64,000 nucleotides of DNA from assembly GCF_002209355.2 (NCBI RefSeq), contig NZ_CP106855.1:1426001-1490000 (forward strand), written 5' to 3'. The notes under the pieces are model-generated. The model ran no database searches and had not been told where the DNA came from. It saw only the letters and a program-made list of their open reading frames with translations. Source of the stretch: Bdellovibrio sp. SKB1291214 (GTDB lineage: Bacteria > Bdellovibrionota > Bdellovibrionia > Bdellovibrionales > Bdellovibrionaceae). Each line of letters starts with the position of its first letter. Position 1 is the stretch's first letter. Positions 55,456-63,769 of this stretch are shown here, in pieces. Made by a program: the position numbers and the translations under genes.

Positions 55456-55631
55456 CAGAGGTTCGACGACGTAAAGCTCATCGAAATTAAACCTTACAAG
55501 CATATTTTTGGGGACTGTCCCTGGCAATGGTGTGCAAGCTCAGCTCGTACTGAGAAGCCTAAAGTCGCTATCATGGTCACCCACCTTAGCTAAAACAGGT
55601 TTAGTTCAGAGTAGTCATCGGGCCTTTTTTT
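55456..55631 (+). ncRNA. ssrS: 6S RNA
   Basis: About 176 bases from a strong promoter to a T-run. GCAAGCTCAGCTCGTACTG, followed by AGAAGCCTAAA, closely matches E. coli 6S RNA (GCAUGCUCGGUCCGUCCG, then AGAAGCCUUAAA), one side of the central bubble that mimics an open promoter. The ends pair (GGTTCGA at 55460-55466 with TCGGGCC at 55618-55624), giving the closing stem that also forms the terminator with seven T bases. 6S RNA binds sigma-70 RNA polymerase in stationary phase. Open frames on either strand here are not real. Confidence 0.85.
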
Positions 55632-55755
55632 ATTTCCCCAAAAGGTACAGCCTTACCTCCTCTTCTGTATTAAAACTCCGAGCTTTTCCCTCGAAGAAAT
55701 CTCGTTTCGAGACACTACCAAAGAACGGTTTCCTGGCTCTGATTTAGGACATTGT

Positions 55756-55784
55756 TCGACAACTTATTTTCGTCCACCTATCCT
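55756..55784 (+). promoter_or_regulatory. Candidate promoter for the AbrB-like gene
   Basis: TCGACA (55756-55761), a 17-base spacer and TATCCT (55779-55784) lie about 40 bases before the start. Confidence 0.4.
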
Positions 55785-55826
55785 GAAATAGTAGCGATTT
55801 AGAACGTTATTTGTTGGAGCAACAGC

Positions 55827-56057
55827 ATGAGCAGATCATCCGCGACGTCCAAAGCCTCTAGAAAAAACCAAACAACCATTCCCCAGCGCGTGCGCAAAGC
55901 ATTGGGAATCGCCAAGGGCGATACTCTTCTTTGGACCATCGAAGGCAATGAAGTCTCATTGAAGATCATCAATCGCGTAAATGTCGACTGGAACAAAACT
56001 TCAGAAATGTCATTACTAGAATGGACCCCAACAGAAGAAAAAGAAATCGAAGCCTAA
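55827..56057 (+). CDS. AbrB/MazE/SpoVT-like DNA-binding protein (orphan)
   Basis: This is 76 residues. KASRKNQTTIPQRVRKALGIAKGDTLLWTIEGNEVSLKII is the swapped-hairpin AbrB/MazE pattern (the usual sKgQvtiP). Such proteins are antitoxins or transition-state regulators. No toxin gene is next to it: the 6S RNA lies upstream and the inverted repeat begins at the base after its TAA stop. Its tail (EWTPTEEKEIEA) is acidic. It may be a solitary regulator. TTGGAG precedes the ATG. Confidence 0.8.
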   Translation: MSRSSATSKASRKNQTTIPQRVRKALGIAKGDTLLWTIEGNEVSLKIINRVNVDWNKTSEMSLLEWTPTEEKEIEA

Positions 56058-56169
56058 AGGTAACAGTTCCCTTTTTTAGGATTAAGCTCGAATCATAAAA
56101 AAAGCCCACCTATAAAGTGGGCTTTTTGCTTTTAAGAACAGCTAATCCTAAAAAAGGGAACTGTTACCT
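56058..56169. repeat. Perfect 27-base inverted repeat between AbrB-like gene and nfu
   Basis: Left arm 56058-56084 and right arm 56143-56169 are perfect reverse complements with a 58-base middle. Its outer 19 bases match the repeat at 16959-17032 exactly. The left arm begins immediately after the AbrB-like stop, and the right arm overlaps the nfu stop codon by two bases. The middle holds a separate terminator hairpin (56096-56127). It may be a mobile palindromic element or a convergent-gene insulator. Confidence 0.88.
56096..56127. terminator. Bidirectional intrinsic terminator inside the inverted repeat
   Basis: AAAGCCCAC pairs with GTGGGCTTT around a CTATAAA loop, with an A-run before and a T-run after. 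Confidence 0.82.
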
Positions 56170-56728
56170 AAAGAGGGATGACTTCGATTGTTGGGTTGAA
56201 TTGGTCGCGGAGGATGCCTTCGATGGCCATCAATGTACCCGATGTGGCGCTTGGGCATGTTCCGCAGGCGCCTTGGTAAAATACGTAGAGTTTATTGTCT
56301 TCGTATTTTACGACATCCAAATCCCCACCGTCACCTTGAAGACCTGGTCGAACCGTGTCGTCCAAGATCTCTTCGATGCGTTGAACCTCCGGTGGAAGTC
56401 CCGCACGACGCATTTTCTTTTCATCCGCCTGGGTTACGTTGGGATTATGAATTGGCATGCGAGTTTGAATCACTGCGCATGCATTCTTTTGAATTTCCTC
56501 TGGATCAGAATCAAAGCTGTGGGTGATCGTGATCACGTTTTGGAACAAGTGAACCTGACGAACACCTTCCACTTGGAACAAGCTTGATGCCAAAGGGCTT
56601 TGCTCAGCTTCTTGGATAGAAGTGTAAGTTGCTTTACCTTCAGACAACACAGGGCGATCTAAAACGAATTTCCATGCGTTTGGATTTGGTGTTGCTTGAA
56701 TTCTGATTAATACATCCTGCGTACTCAT
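56168..56728 (-). CDS. Nfu-type Fe-S scaffold/carrier protein
   Basis: This is 186 residues. The N-terminal Nfu domain starts IRIQATPNPNAWKFVLD. The C-terminal NifU-like domain has RPGLQGDGGDLDVVKYEDNKLYVFYQGACGTCPSATSGTL, with the CxxC that binds a shared cluster. It passes Fe-S clusters to target proteins. Its start overlaps the sufS stop by 4 bases, so it is the last gene of the suf operon. Its stop codon lies at the edge of a long inverted repeat. Confidence 0.93.
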   Translation of the reverse strand: MSTQDVLIRIQATPNPNAWKFVLDRPVLSEGKATYTSIQEAEQSPLASSLFQVEGVRQVHLFQNVITITHSFDSDPEEIQKNACAVIQTRMPIHNPNVTQADEKKMRRAGLPPEVQRIEEILDDTVRPGLQGDGGDLDVVKYEDNKLYVFYQGACGTCPSATSGTLMAIEGILRDQFNPTIEVIPL

Positions 56729-57954
56729 AATAATAACTCCCGGGCCTTCACCACGGCTTTAACTAAAGCATCAACATCTTGACGATTATTATACACTGAA
56801 AAAGAAGCGCGAACAGTTCCCGGAATGCCAAGTCTTGCCATCAGCGGCTGAGTGCAATGGTGACCGGCTCGAACTGCGACGCCCTCTTGATCTAAAATCT
56901 GACCTACGTCCGAGTGATGAGCACCTTTCAGATTAAATGAAATCGTAGGGCCTTTATCATTCGCCATTCCATAGATTTTCAAATCAGGAATTTCCAAAAG
57001 TTTTTCTGTGGCGTACTTCAATAGATCCATTTCGTAGGCATGAATCTTGTCGAATCCGATATTTTCTAGGAACTCAATAGCCGCGGCCGTACCGATTGCT
57101 CCCTCGACGTGAGGCGTACCCGCTTCAAATCGTGTTGGAACATCATTGTAAGTCGTTTTTTCTATCGTGACTTTGGAAATCATTGATCCGCCACCTTGAT
57201 AAGGAGGCATTGAATCCAAAATGGCGCGCTTTCCGTAAACAACACCGAAACCAAATGGGCCAAATAACTTATGAGAGGAGAACACAAAGAAATCTACATC
57301 CAAAGCCTTAACATCGACTTTGAACTGAGACACAATTTGCGCGCCATCCACCAAAACTTTCGCCCCCACAGCGTGAGCAAGCTTTGTCATGCCCGCGACA
57401 TCCGTATTTGTTCCAAGAACATTCGAACACGCAGTAAAGGCAACCATCTTGGTTTTGCTGGACAATTTATTTTTGAAATCATCCATGTCGATTTCGCCGT
57501 TATCTAAAATACCCGCAGCCACTACTTTGGCTCCGACTTTTTCTGCGATCATCTGCCAAGGGACGATATTTCCGTGATGTTCCATCTCGGTGATCAAAAT
57601 TTCATCGCCCGCCTTAAGGTTCGTCAGACCCCAAGTGTTTGCCACGAAATTCACACCTTCTGTTGTACCACGAACAAAGATAATTTCCTCGAACTGTTCA
57701 GCGCCGATGAAATTAGCAATCTTATGGCGAGCCCCCTCAAACGCTTGAGTGGCAATATCCGCCAGATAATGAGCACCTCGATGAACATTGGAAACTTCAT
57801 TGGTATAAAATTTCGTAATGCGATCGATGACGACTTTGGGTTTCAAAGTCGTCGCAGCACTATCTAAATAAGAAAGTCTTTTGCCATGCACAGTTTGAGT
57901 CAGCGCAGGAAACTCGTTTCGAATTTCAGCAAAAAGCTCATTCAAATTACTCAT
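56725..57954 (-). CDS. sufS: Cysteine desulfurase SufS
   Basis: This is 409 residues, PLP-dependent and class-V. YLDSAATTLKPKVVID and the PLP Lys in FSSHKLFGPFGFGVVYGK are clear. The active-site Cys loop is VRAGHHCTQPLM. SufS removes sulphur from cysteine and supplies it to SufBCD. No sufE or sufU is seen next to it. It lies between sufD and nfu and overlaps nfu by 4 bases. Confidence 0.96.
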   Translation of the reverse strand: MSNLNELFAEIRNEFPALTQTVHGKRLSYLDSAATTLKPKVVIDRITKFYTNEVSNVHRGAHYLADIATQAFEGARHKIANFIGAEQFEEIIFVRGTTEGVNFVANTWGLTNLKAGDEILITEMEHHGNIVPWQMIAEKVGAKVVAAGILDNGEIDMDDFKNKLSSKTKMVAFTACSNVLGTNTDVAGMTKLAHAVGAKVLVDGAQIVSQFKVDVKALDVDFFVFSSHKLFGPFGFGVVYGKRAILDSMPPYQGGGSMISKVTIEKTTYNDVPTRFEAGTPHVEGAIGTAAAIEFLENIGFDKIHAYEMDLLKYATEKLLEIPDLKIYGMANDKGPTISFNLKGAHHSDVGQILDQEGVAVRAGHHCTQPLMARLGIPGTVRASFSVYNNRQDVDALVKAVVKARELLL

Positions 57955-57963
57955 TGTACCTTC

Positions 57964-59220
57964 TTAGTTCAGATGCAAGCGCGCAAACGCTTCATCCAAA
58001 TGCTTAGTTAACCATTTTTGAATGCCGTCATCTGAAATTTTATACAGAACTTCAGACAAGTACCCATAACTTAACATCGCAATCGCTTTATCTTTGGAAA
58101 TCGCACGCGATAGCAAATAGAACAACTCTTCCTTGTTAAGCTGACCCACCGTTGAACCGTGGCCTGCTTTCACATCGTCAGCATGAACTTCGATAGAAGG
58201 CTTGCTGTCGGCTTCTGCTTTGTTACTTAAAAGCAGGTTGTTGTTCAATTGCGAAGAATCCGCTTTTTGCGCGTCTTTTCGAATCAAGATCTTACCAACA
58301 AAAGCAGAACGACCTGACCCATCTAAAATACCTTTATACAATTGGTGAGTCGTACATTCCCCAACTGCATGATCGATCAACGTCGTATTATCAACGTGTT
58401 GAGTTCCTTGAACCGCATAGATTCCCAGAACTTCGGATGTTGAACCTTTCTCTTTCAAAACTAAATCAAAGTTATGACGAGAAAGCTGCGCTCCTGTCGA
58501 GAAAGCCAAGCTTTCAAGGTTTGCATTTTTACCAAGATTGATTCTTGTGCGACCAATATTCACCGCGTTTAAGCTGTCCGCCTGAACACGCACGTAAATA
58601 ACTTTGGCATTGTCACCCACTTGCAAATCAAAAACTGAATTCGCGAAATAAGCTGCACCCGCCATGCCGTAATGGCTTTCAAGGATACGAAGAGAGGACC
58701 TTGCACCCACTTCCAAACGAATGCGTGGATTTACCATCAAGGCAGATCCTGATTCATTGGACGTGAAGAACACGAAATTCACCGGTTTTTCCACAGACGT
58801 TTCTTTAGCCAAATGAACCATGTACGGAGTTTCCGCATAGGCACCGTTTACGGCATCAAACGTGTCATCGAATTGTTCTGGATATTCCGCAAGTTCACGC
58901 ATCGTAAGACCGTGAGGCAAATCAGAAGACAAAGTTTTATTAAAAACACCGTTAAAGAAAACAAGATTCATGAATTCAGGGTTGATGGCCTTTTGAATCG
59001 CAACCATCGTATCGTGACTTGGAGCCACCGCATTCAGAGCACTTGGCAAGAACTGTGTGTCAGCCAAAACTTTAACACTCGTATAATGCCACTCTTCATC
59101 CTTGCGGGTTGGAAGACCCTTTTTCAAGGCATAGTCATAGCCAGCCTGACGGAAAGACGCCAAAGCGCCTTTCGCCGGGTGTGCTTGACTGAATTTTTCG
59201 TAAGTCGAAAGTAAATTCAT
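57964..59220 (-). CDS. sufD: SufD, Fe-S cluster assembly protein
   Basis: This is 418 residues, of the SufB/SufD beta-helix type. The N-terminus contains GLPTRKDEEWHYTSVKVL, the usual SufD block, and the C-terminus has DDVKAGHGSTVGQLNKEELFYLLSRAISKDKA, also typical. It complexes with SufB and SufC for cluster assembly. It lies 11 bases after sufC and 9 bases before sufS. Confidence 0.95.
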   Translation of the reverse strand: MNLLSTYEKFSQAHPAKGALASFRQAGYDYALKKGLPTRKDEEWHYTSVKVLADTQFLPSALNAVAPSHDTMVAIQKAINPEFMNLVFFNGVFNKTLSSDLPHGLTMRELAEYPEQFDDTFDAVNGAYAETPYMVHLAKETSVEKPVNFVFFTSNESGSALMVNPRIRLEVGARSSLRILESHYGMAGAAYFANSVFDLQVGDNAKVIYVRVQADSLNAVNIGRTRINLGKNANLESLAFSTGAQLSRHNFDLVLKEKGSTSEVLGIYAVQGTQHVDNTTLIDHAVGECTTHQLYKGILDGSGRSAFVGKILIRKDAQKADSSQLNNNLLLSNKAEADSKPSIEVHADDVKAGHGSTVGQLNKEELFYLLSRAISKDKAIAMLSYGYLSEVLYKISDDGIQKWLTKHLDEAFARLHLN

Positions 59221-59231
59221 CTGCCTATCCC

Positions 59232-59984
59232 TTAGTTGATCAACCAGTCGTAACCTTTTTCCTCAAGCTTCAACGCCAAGGAAGAGTCACCCGTCTCAAC
59301 AATTTTTCCACCCAAAAGCACGTGTACAAAGTCAGGTTTGATATAATCAAGCAAACGTTGATAGTGAGTGACCAAGATGATCGCGTTGTCTTTGCGACGA
59401 AGCTTATTCACGCCATCTGAAACCACACGAAGAGCGTCGATATCAAGGCCCGAGTCTGTTTCATCAAGCAAAGCCAAACGAGGAGACAAAACTGCCATCT
59501 GAAGGATTTCGTTTTTCTTTTTCTCGCCGCCCGAAAAACCCGTGTTCACTGGACGATCCAAGTATTCAGGTTTCATGGAAACAAGTTTCAACTTTTGCAC
59601 CAAGAATTCACGGAACTCACCCTCAGGCATTGGTTCAGAACCTTGATGTTGCAAAACAGAGTTAAAAGCTGTGTGCAAGAACGTGAAGTTAGATACTCCC
59701 GGAACTTCAATCGGATATTGGAATGCTAAGAAGATTCCTTCTTTAGCTCTCTCGTCTGGAGCAAGCTCCAACAAGTTCTGCATCATGAAGTTGATTTCGT
59801 ATTTAACTTCGCCACCTGTGACTTCATAAGCTGGATGACCAGCTAAGACTTTAGACAAAGTCGACTTACCAGAACCGTTTGGTCCCATGATGGCGTGAAC
59901 TTCGCCAGCTTTAACCGTCAGGTTTAGACCTTTAAGGATTTCTTTTTCTTCAACACGTGCATGGAGGTTTCTAATTTCTAACAT
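59232..59984 (-). CDS. sufC: SufC, Fe-S assembly ATPase
   Basis: This is 250 residues, an ABC ATPase of the SufC type. Walker A is GPNGSGKSTLSKVLAGH, the signature is GFSGGEKKKNEILQM and Walker B is ALLDETDSGLDIDAL. It lies 4 bases after sufB. It drives conformational change in SufBCD. Confidence 0.97.
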   Translation of the reverse strand: MLEIRNLHARVEEKEILKGLNLTVKAGEVHAIMGPNGSGKSTLSKVLAGHPAYEVTGGEVKYEINFMMQNLLELAPDERAKEGIFLAFQYPIEVPGVSNFTFLHTAFNSVLQHQGSEPMPEGEFREFLVQKLKLVSMKPEYLDRPVNTGFSGGEKKKNEILQMAVLSPRLALLDETDSGLDIDALRVVSDGVNKLRRKDNAIILVTHYQRLLDYIKPDFVHVLLGGKIVETGDSSLALKLEEKGYDWLIN

Positions 59985-59988
59985 GATA

Positions 59989-61437
59989 CTATCCTACTGA
60001 ATTCTCTAACTTCATTTCGATCAACTTGACGGCTTCCACTGCGAACTCCAAAGGAAGTTCTTTAAAGACTTCCTTACAGAAACCGTTCACCAACATTGAA
60101 ATCGTCTTTTCCATATCCATACCGCGAGATTGCAAATAGAAGATTTGATCTTCACTGATACGTGAAGTGGTCGCTTCATGTTCAATCGTCGCCGTTTTAT
60201 TTTTAACTTCGATATAAGGGAATGTACTCGCAGAGCACTTATCACCGACCAGCATGGAATCACACTGAGAATAGTTACGTGCGTTTTCCGCTGAAGGCAT
60301 GATCTTTACTTGGCCACGATATGCATTCGAAGATTTATCAGTGGATATACCCTTTGAAATGATCGTCGATTTCGTGTTTTTACCAATGTGGATCATTTTT
60401 GTACCCGTATCTGCTTGCATTAGATCGTGGGTCAAAGCCACAGAATAGAATGCACCTTCGGAACCATCCCCTTGCAAAATGCAAGAAGGGTATTTCCAAG
60501 TGATGGCAGAACCAGATTCAACCTGAGTCCAAGAGATTTTAGAGTTCTTACCCGCAGCTTTACCACGTTTAGTAACGAAGTTATAAATGCCGCCCTTGCC
60601 TTCTTTATCGCCTGTGTACCAATTTTGAACCGTGGAGTATTTGATCTCCGCATTGTCCAAGGCAACGAGCTCAACCACGGCCGCGTGAAGTTGGTTTTCG
60701 TCACGTTGAGGAGCTGTACAACCCTCAAGGTAATTGACGTACCCACCTTCATCACAAACAAGCAAAGTTCTTTCGAACTGACCTGTGTCCTTAGCGTTGA
60801 TACGGAAATAAGTCGAAAGATCGATCGGGCAACGCACACCCTTAGGGATGTAACAGAAAGATCCGTCTGTGAAGACAGCCGCATTCAATGCCGCATAGAA
60901 ATTGTCTGTGTAGGGAACAACTGAGCCCAAGTATTTTTTTACTAGCTCTGGATGTTTCGCCACGGCTTCAGAAATCGAGCAAAAGATAACTCCCGCTTTT
61001 TCTAAAACTTCATTGTGTGTCGTTCCCACAGAAACGGAGTCAAAAACCACGTCAACCGCGATACCAGAGATACGCTTTTGCTCTGACAAAGGGATGCCCA
61101 ATTTTTCGAAAGTCTTAACCAATTCAGGATCAAGATCTTCCATAGATTTAGGCTTATCAGCATCTGATTTTTTCTTAGGAGCAGAGTAGTAACGAATCGC
61201 TTGAAAATCGATGGGAGGATAAGAGACATGGGCCCAAGTCGGCTCTGTCAAAGTTAACCAGTGGCGATACGCCTTTAATCGATAATCCAGCATCCATTCA
61301 GGTTCATTTTTCTTACCAGAAATCAGTCTGATGATTTCTTCAGTCAAACCCAATGGGGCCTGATCGGTCTCAATATCTGTTGTGAAACCGTATTTGTATT
61401 CGTACGAATCAAGAGGGTTGTTCTTGTTGTTATCCAT
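59989..61437 (-). CDS. sufB: SufB, Fe-S cluster scaffold
   Basis: This is 482 residues. It starts [29 protein letters not shown] and includes [29 protein letters not shown] and [21 protein letters not shown], followed by [16 protein letters not shown]. These match SufB. It builds clusters with SufC and SufD. Its start overlaps the regulator stop by 8 bases. Confidence 0.97.
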   Translation of the reverse strand: MDNNKNNPLDSYEYKYGFTTDIETDQAPLGLTEEIIRLISGKKNEPEWMLDYRLKAYRHWLTLTEPTWAHVSYPPIDFQAIRYYSAPKKKSDADKPKSMEDLDPELVKTFEKLGIPLSEQKRISGIAVDVVFDSVSVGTTHNEVLEKAGVIFCSISEAVAKHPELVKKYLGSVVPYTDNFYAALNAAVFTDGSFCYIPKGVRCPIDLSTYFRINAKDTGQFERTLLVCDEGGYVNYLEGCTAPQRDENQLHAAVVELVALDNAEIKYSTVQNWYTGDKEGKGGIYNFVTKRGKAAGKNSKISWTQVESGSAITWKYPSCILQGDGSEGAFYSVALTHDLMQADTGTKMIHIGKNTKSTIISKGISTDKSSNAYRGQVKIMPSAENARNYSQCDSMLVGDKCSASTFPYIEVKNKTATIEHEATTSRISEDQIFYLQSRGMDMEKTISMLVNGFCKEVFKELPLEFAVEAVKLIEMKLENSVG

Positions 61438-61882
61438 GAATCACCGTCTCAGAAGATTTTTTCGGCATCGCAGTTCTTTCAACTAAGAGATCTTTCAAAC
61501 TGACGGATTTATAAAAGTCAGTGAGCTTATTATTTAAAGTCGTAACCGGAGAAACGATGTTGCACGTACCTTGAATTTCACAAGGAACTTCTTTGTGCAG
61601 GCATTTCACCAAAGCCGTCGGGCCTTCGATCACTTCGACCAAATCGTGGATCGAAACCTTCGCAAGATCTTTCGTGATCTGATATCCACCGTTAGCACCA
61701 TACTCAGCCCGCAGAATCCCGCCTTTTTGTGCCATTTGTTGCATCACACGAGCAGTCGCATCAAAGGGAGTATGAAAAGAATCAGACACTTCTTTTGCAG
61801 AAGTTAACTCTCCCGGAATTTTCTGACTCATATATTTAAGAGCCATCAATGCGTATTCTAATTTTCGATTGATCTTGTTCAT
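61430..61882 (-). CDS. Rrf2-family regulator, IscR/SufR-like
   Basis: This is 150 residues. The N-terminal winged helix ([17 protein letters not shown]) is typical of Rrf2. Three Cys at 94, 101 and 107 form CX6CX5C, close to the IscR cluster-binding pattern (CX5CX5C). It probably senses cluster status and represses the suf operon, of which it is the first gene. A near-perfect palindrome lies just upstream of its promoter. Confidence 0.9.
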   Translation of the reverse strand: MNKINRKLEYALMALKYMSQKIPGELTSAKEVSDSFHTPFDATARVMQQMAQKGGILRAEYGANGGYQITKDLAKVSIHDLVEVIEGPTALVKCLHKEVPCEIQGTCNIVSPVTTLNNKLTDFYKSVSLKDLLVERTAMPKKSSETVIHG

Positions 61883-61909
61883 ATTGGTACCTGACGATTA
61901 CGTCCCTGT

Positions 61910-61939
61910 TATCTAATAGAAAGCTAATTGAAAAACAAG
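61910..61939 (-). promoter_or_regulatory. Promoter for the suf operon
   Basis: On the minus strand TTGTTT (61939-61934), an 18-base spacer and TAGATA (61915-61910) lie about 30 bases before the Rrf2 start. Confidence 0.4.
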
Positions 61940-61943
61940 ATGA

Positions 61944-61968
61944 AATACGCCTAATTTTAGCGTATTTA
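61944..61968. promoter_or_regulatory. Near-perfect palindrome upstream of the suf promoter
   Basis: AAATACGC (61944-61951) and GCGTATTT (61961-61968) are reverse complements, with a mostly symmetric CTAATTTTAG middle. It sits 4 bases upstream of the -35 and is a likely operator for the Rrf2 protein or for the divergent gene. Confidence 0.5.
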
Positions 61969-62048
61969 AGATTGTGACAGGAATCTTTCCTTTAGTTTTG
62001 AAAAAATGTGCTGATTTCGGCATCTTAGGGTGCTATACCAAAGCCCTT

Positions 62049-62939
62049 ATGCGAGTACTATTAGCAACAATTGCGTCGTTAACGATGGTGGGTATCATTA
62101 TCCTGGCAACCCGTATTTGGGGCTTGGGTCAGACCTTCCAAGAATATAAATCTCCCTACATGGACGGAAAAGCTCCATATGTGGCCGTAAAAACTCACAC
62201 TTTGGCCAAAATGCAGGAAGCAATCGATGCACGCCCGGACGTTATCCTTTGGGCTGACGTTCGCGTTTCTAACAATCGCGTTCCGTTCATTCTGCCGCCA
62301 AGCCGTGACGTGGAATTCCTGAATGCAAAAATGGAAGAGCAAAAGGCGAATCCCACTGCGCAGATCATGACAAGCAGCAAATTAAGCGGGTTTTCTTTTG
62401 AACAGATCAATGAGTTCTATAAAAGTACTCCGGCATTAAAAGAACTGTACGAAAAATTCCCACACCAACGCTTCATTTTGAACGTTGTGGATAACGTAAC
62501 AGATGTTGATTCTATCGTCGCAAACGCAGTCCAGGATTATAAATCAGAAAATCGCACTTTAATCCAAAGCGATGCCAACGTGATCACAAACGCAATCAAA
62601 AGTTTGCAACCTACTTGGCTTTACGGAACAACGAAACCGGATTTGATGCGCTTGATGAGCTTTGATTCTTTGTGGGTTTTGCCGTCCACCCAATTTAAGG
62701 GCGACGTTTTCGTAGCTCCATTTAAAATTGCGAAACGCCCTGCCTTTAATGACGCCGTCATTGAAGAAATGCGTCGTCGTAAAAAGAAGATTTTCTTGAT
62801 CGTTGAAAATGAGGAAGAGTTCAAACGCGCCATGGAAATTAAAGCTGATGGTTTGATTGTGAATGATATCAAGCAAATCAACTCGTGGTTGCCAATAACT
62901 GCAGCAGAGCCGACGGCAACTCCAACCTCCACTAAGTAA
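62049..62939 (+). CDS. Degenerate GDPD-like membrane protein
   Basis: This is 296 residues from ATG 62049. A membrane helix near residues 3-22 precedes a region with ILWADVRVSNNRVPFILPPSRD, FSFEQINEFY, HQRFILNVVDN and LIVNDI, the order of glycerophosphodiester phosphodiesterase TIM barrels (ExDvxxTxDgvpV, then lVNT/D). The catalytic HR and HD residues are missing, so it is probably inactive as a phosphodiesterase. It ends with a Thr/Pro tail. tolQ follows after about 90 bases with a hairpin between. An upstream reading to 61974 is unsupported. Confidence 0.6.
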   Translation: MRVLLATIASLTMVGIIILATRIWGLGQTFQEYKSPYMDGKAPYVAVKTHTLAKMQEAIDARPDVILWADVRVSNNRVPFILPPSRDVEFLNAKMEEQKANPTAQIMTSSKLSGFSFEQINEFYKSTPALKELYEKFPHQRFILNVVDNVTDVDSIVANAVQDYKSENRTLIQSDANVITNAIKSLQPTWLYGTTKPDLMRLMSFDSLWVLPSTQFKGDVFVAPFKIAKRPAFNDAVIEEMRRRKKKIFLIVENEEEFKRAMEIKADGLIVNDIKQINSWLPITAAEPTATPTSTK

Positions 62940-62942
62940 TCT

Positions 62943-62978
62943 CCCACGACGATGGTCCTGCGCCATAGGGACATCGTG
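62943..62978 (+). other. Stem-loop between the GDPD-like gene and tolQ
   Basis: CCCACGA...GATG pairs with CATCGTGGG around a loop with its own GTCC/GGGAC pairing. There is no T-run, so it is more likely a processing or stabilising structure than a terminator. Confidence 0.45.
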
Positions 62979-63028
62979 GGTTGATCTCAGGACCTTTTAC
63001 GCATAATGTGGAACATGGAGGTTCATCT

Positions 63029-63766
63029 ATGTTTCCACTTTTAGTCCAGGCAGCTTCGGCCGCACCTTCTGTGTCAGTAAATACAAACTCTTGGGATGCA
63101 ATTGCCCAAGCGAGTCCAGTCGTACAACTGACATTGGTTATTCTTATTGGTATGTCCGTGGTTTGTTGGGCGATCGGTTACACAAAATATAAAGCATTCA
63201 AAAATATGCGCACAGCTGATGATCTTTTCCTGAATAAATTCTGGAAAGTGAATTCCTTGGATTCTCTTTATGAAGATATCGATCAATATAAAGAGTCTTC
63301 AGTAGCTCGTGTATTTAAGGCGGCTTACCTAGAAATGAAAAAGATCTCTGAATCTCCCCTGCTTGCTCGCACCGAAAATGACAAACCTATTTTGTCTGGT
63401 ATCGACAACTTGGAACGTATCATTAATAAGGCCACTGAAAATGAAATCTCTAAAATTGAATCTCGCCTGACTGTTTTGGCAACGACAGGTTCAACAGGTC
63501 CATTCATTGGTTTGTTTGGTACTGTTTGGGGGATCATGCAGTCTTTCCATAAAATCGGTCAGACAGGTTCTGCAAGTTTGGCGGTTGTCGCTCCGGGTAT
63601 TTCTGAGGCCTTGATCTCCACGGCGATCGGTCTGGCGGCAGCGATTCCAGCAGTTATTTTATATAACAATTTTATCTCTCGTATTCGCAAACAAGAAATT
63701 ACATTGAATAACTTCGGTGCGGACTTCCTGAACATCGTTAAACGTAACTTCTTTCAAGGAAACTAG
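63029..63766 (+). CDS. tolQ: TolQ/ExbB-type proton-channel protein
   Basis: This is about 245 residues. Three membrane helices are visible, near residues 30-50, 150-172 and 185-208 (LTLVILIGMSVVCWAIGYTKYK, TTGSTGPFIGLFGTVWGIMQSF, SEALISTAIGLAAAIPAVILYNN), with the conserved TGSTGPFIGLFGTVWGIM and ISEALISTAIGL blocks. With TolR it uses the proton gradient to power Tol-Pal envelope work. ATG 63029 has GGAGG before it; a longer reading to 62981 is not supported. ExbB identity cannot be excluded, but the neighbour and length favour TolQ. Confidence 0.9.
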   Translation: MFPLLVQAASAAPSVSVNTNSWDAIAQASPVVQLTLVILIGMSVVCWAIGYTKYKAFKNMRTADDLFLNKFWKVNSLDSLYEDIDQYKESSVARVFKAAYLEMKKISESPLLARTENDKPILSGIDNLERIINKATENEISKIESRLTVLATTGSTGPFIGLFGTVWGIMQSFHKIGQTGSASLAVVAPGISEALISTAIGLAAAIPAVILYNNFISRIRKQEITLNNFGADFLNIVKRNFFQGN

Positions 63767-63769
63767 ATC

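Noticed and set aside
55273-55747. Open frames over the 6S RNA region
   Set aside because: They overlap the promoter and the structured RNA and show no protein signatures.
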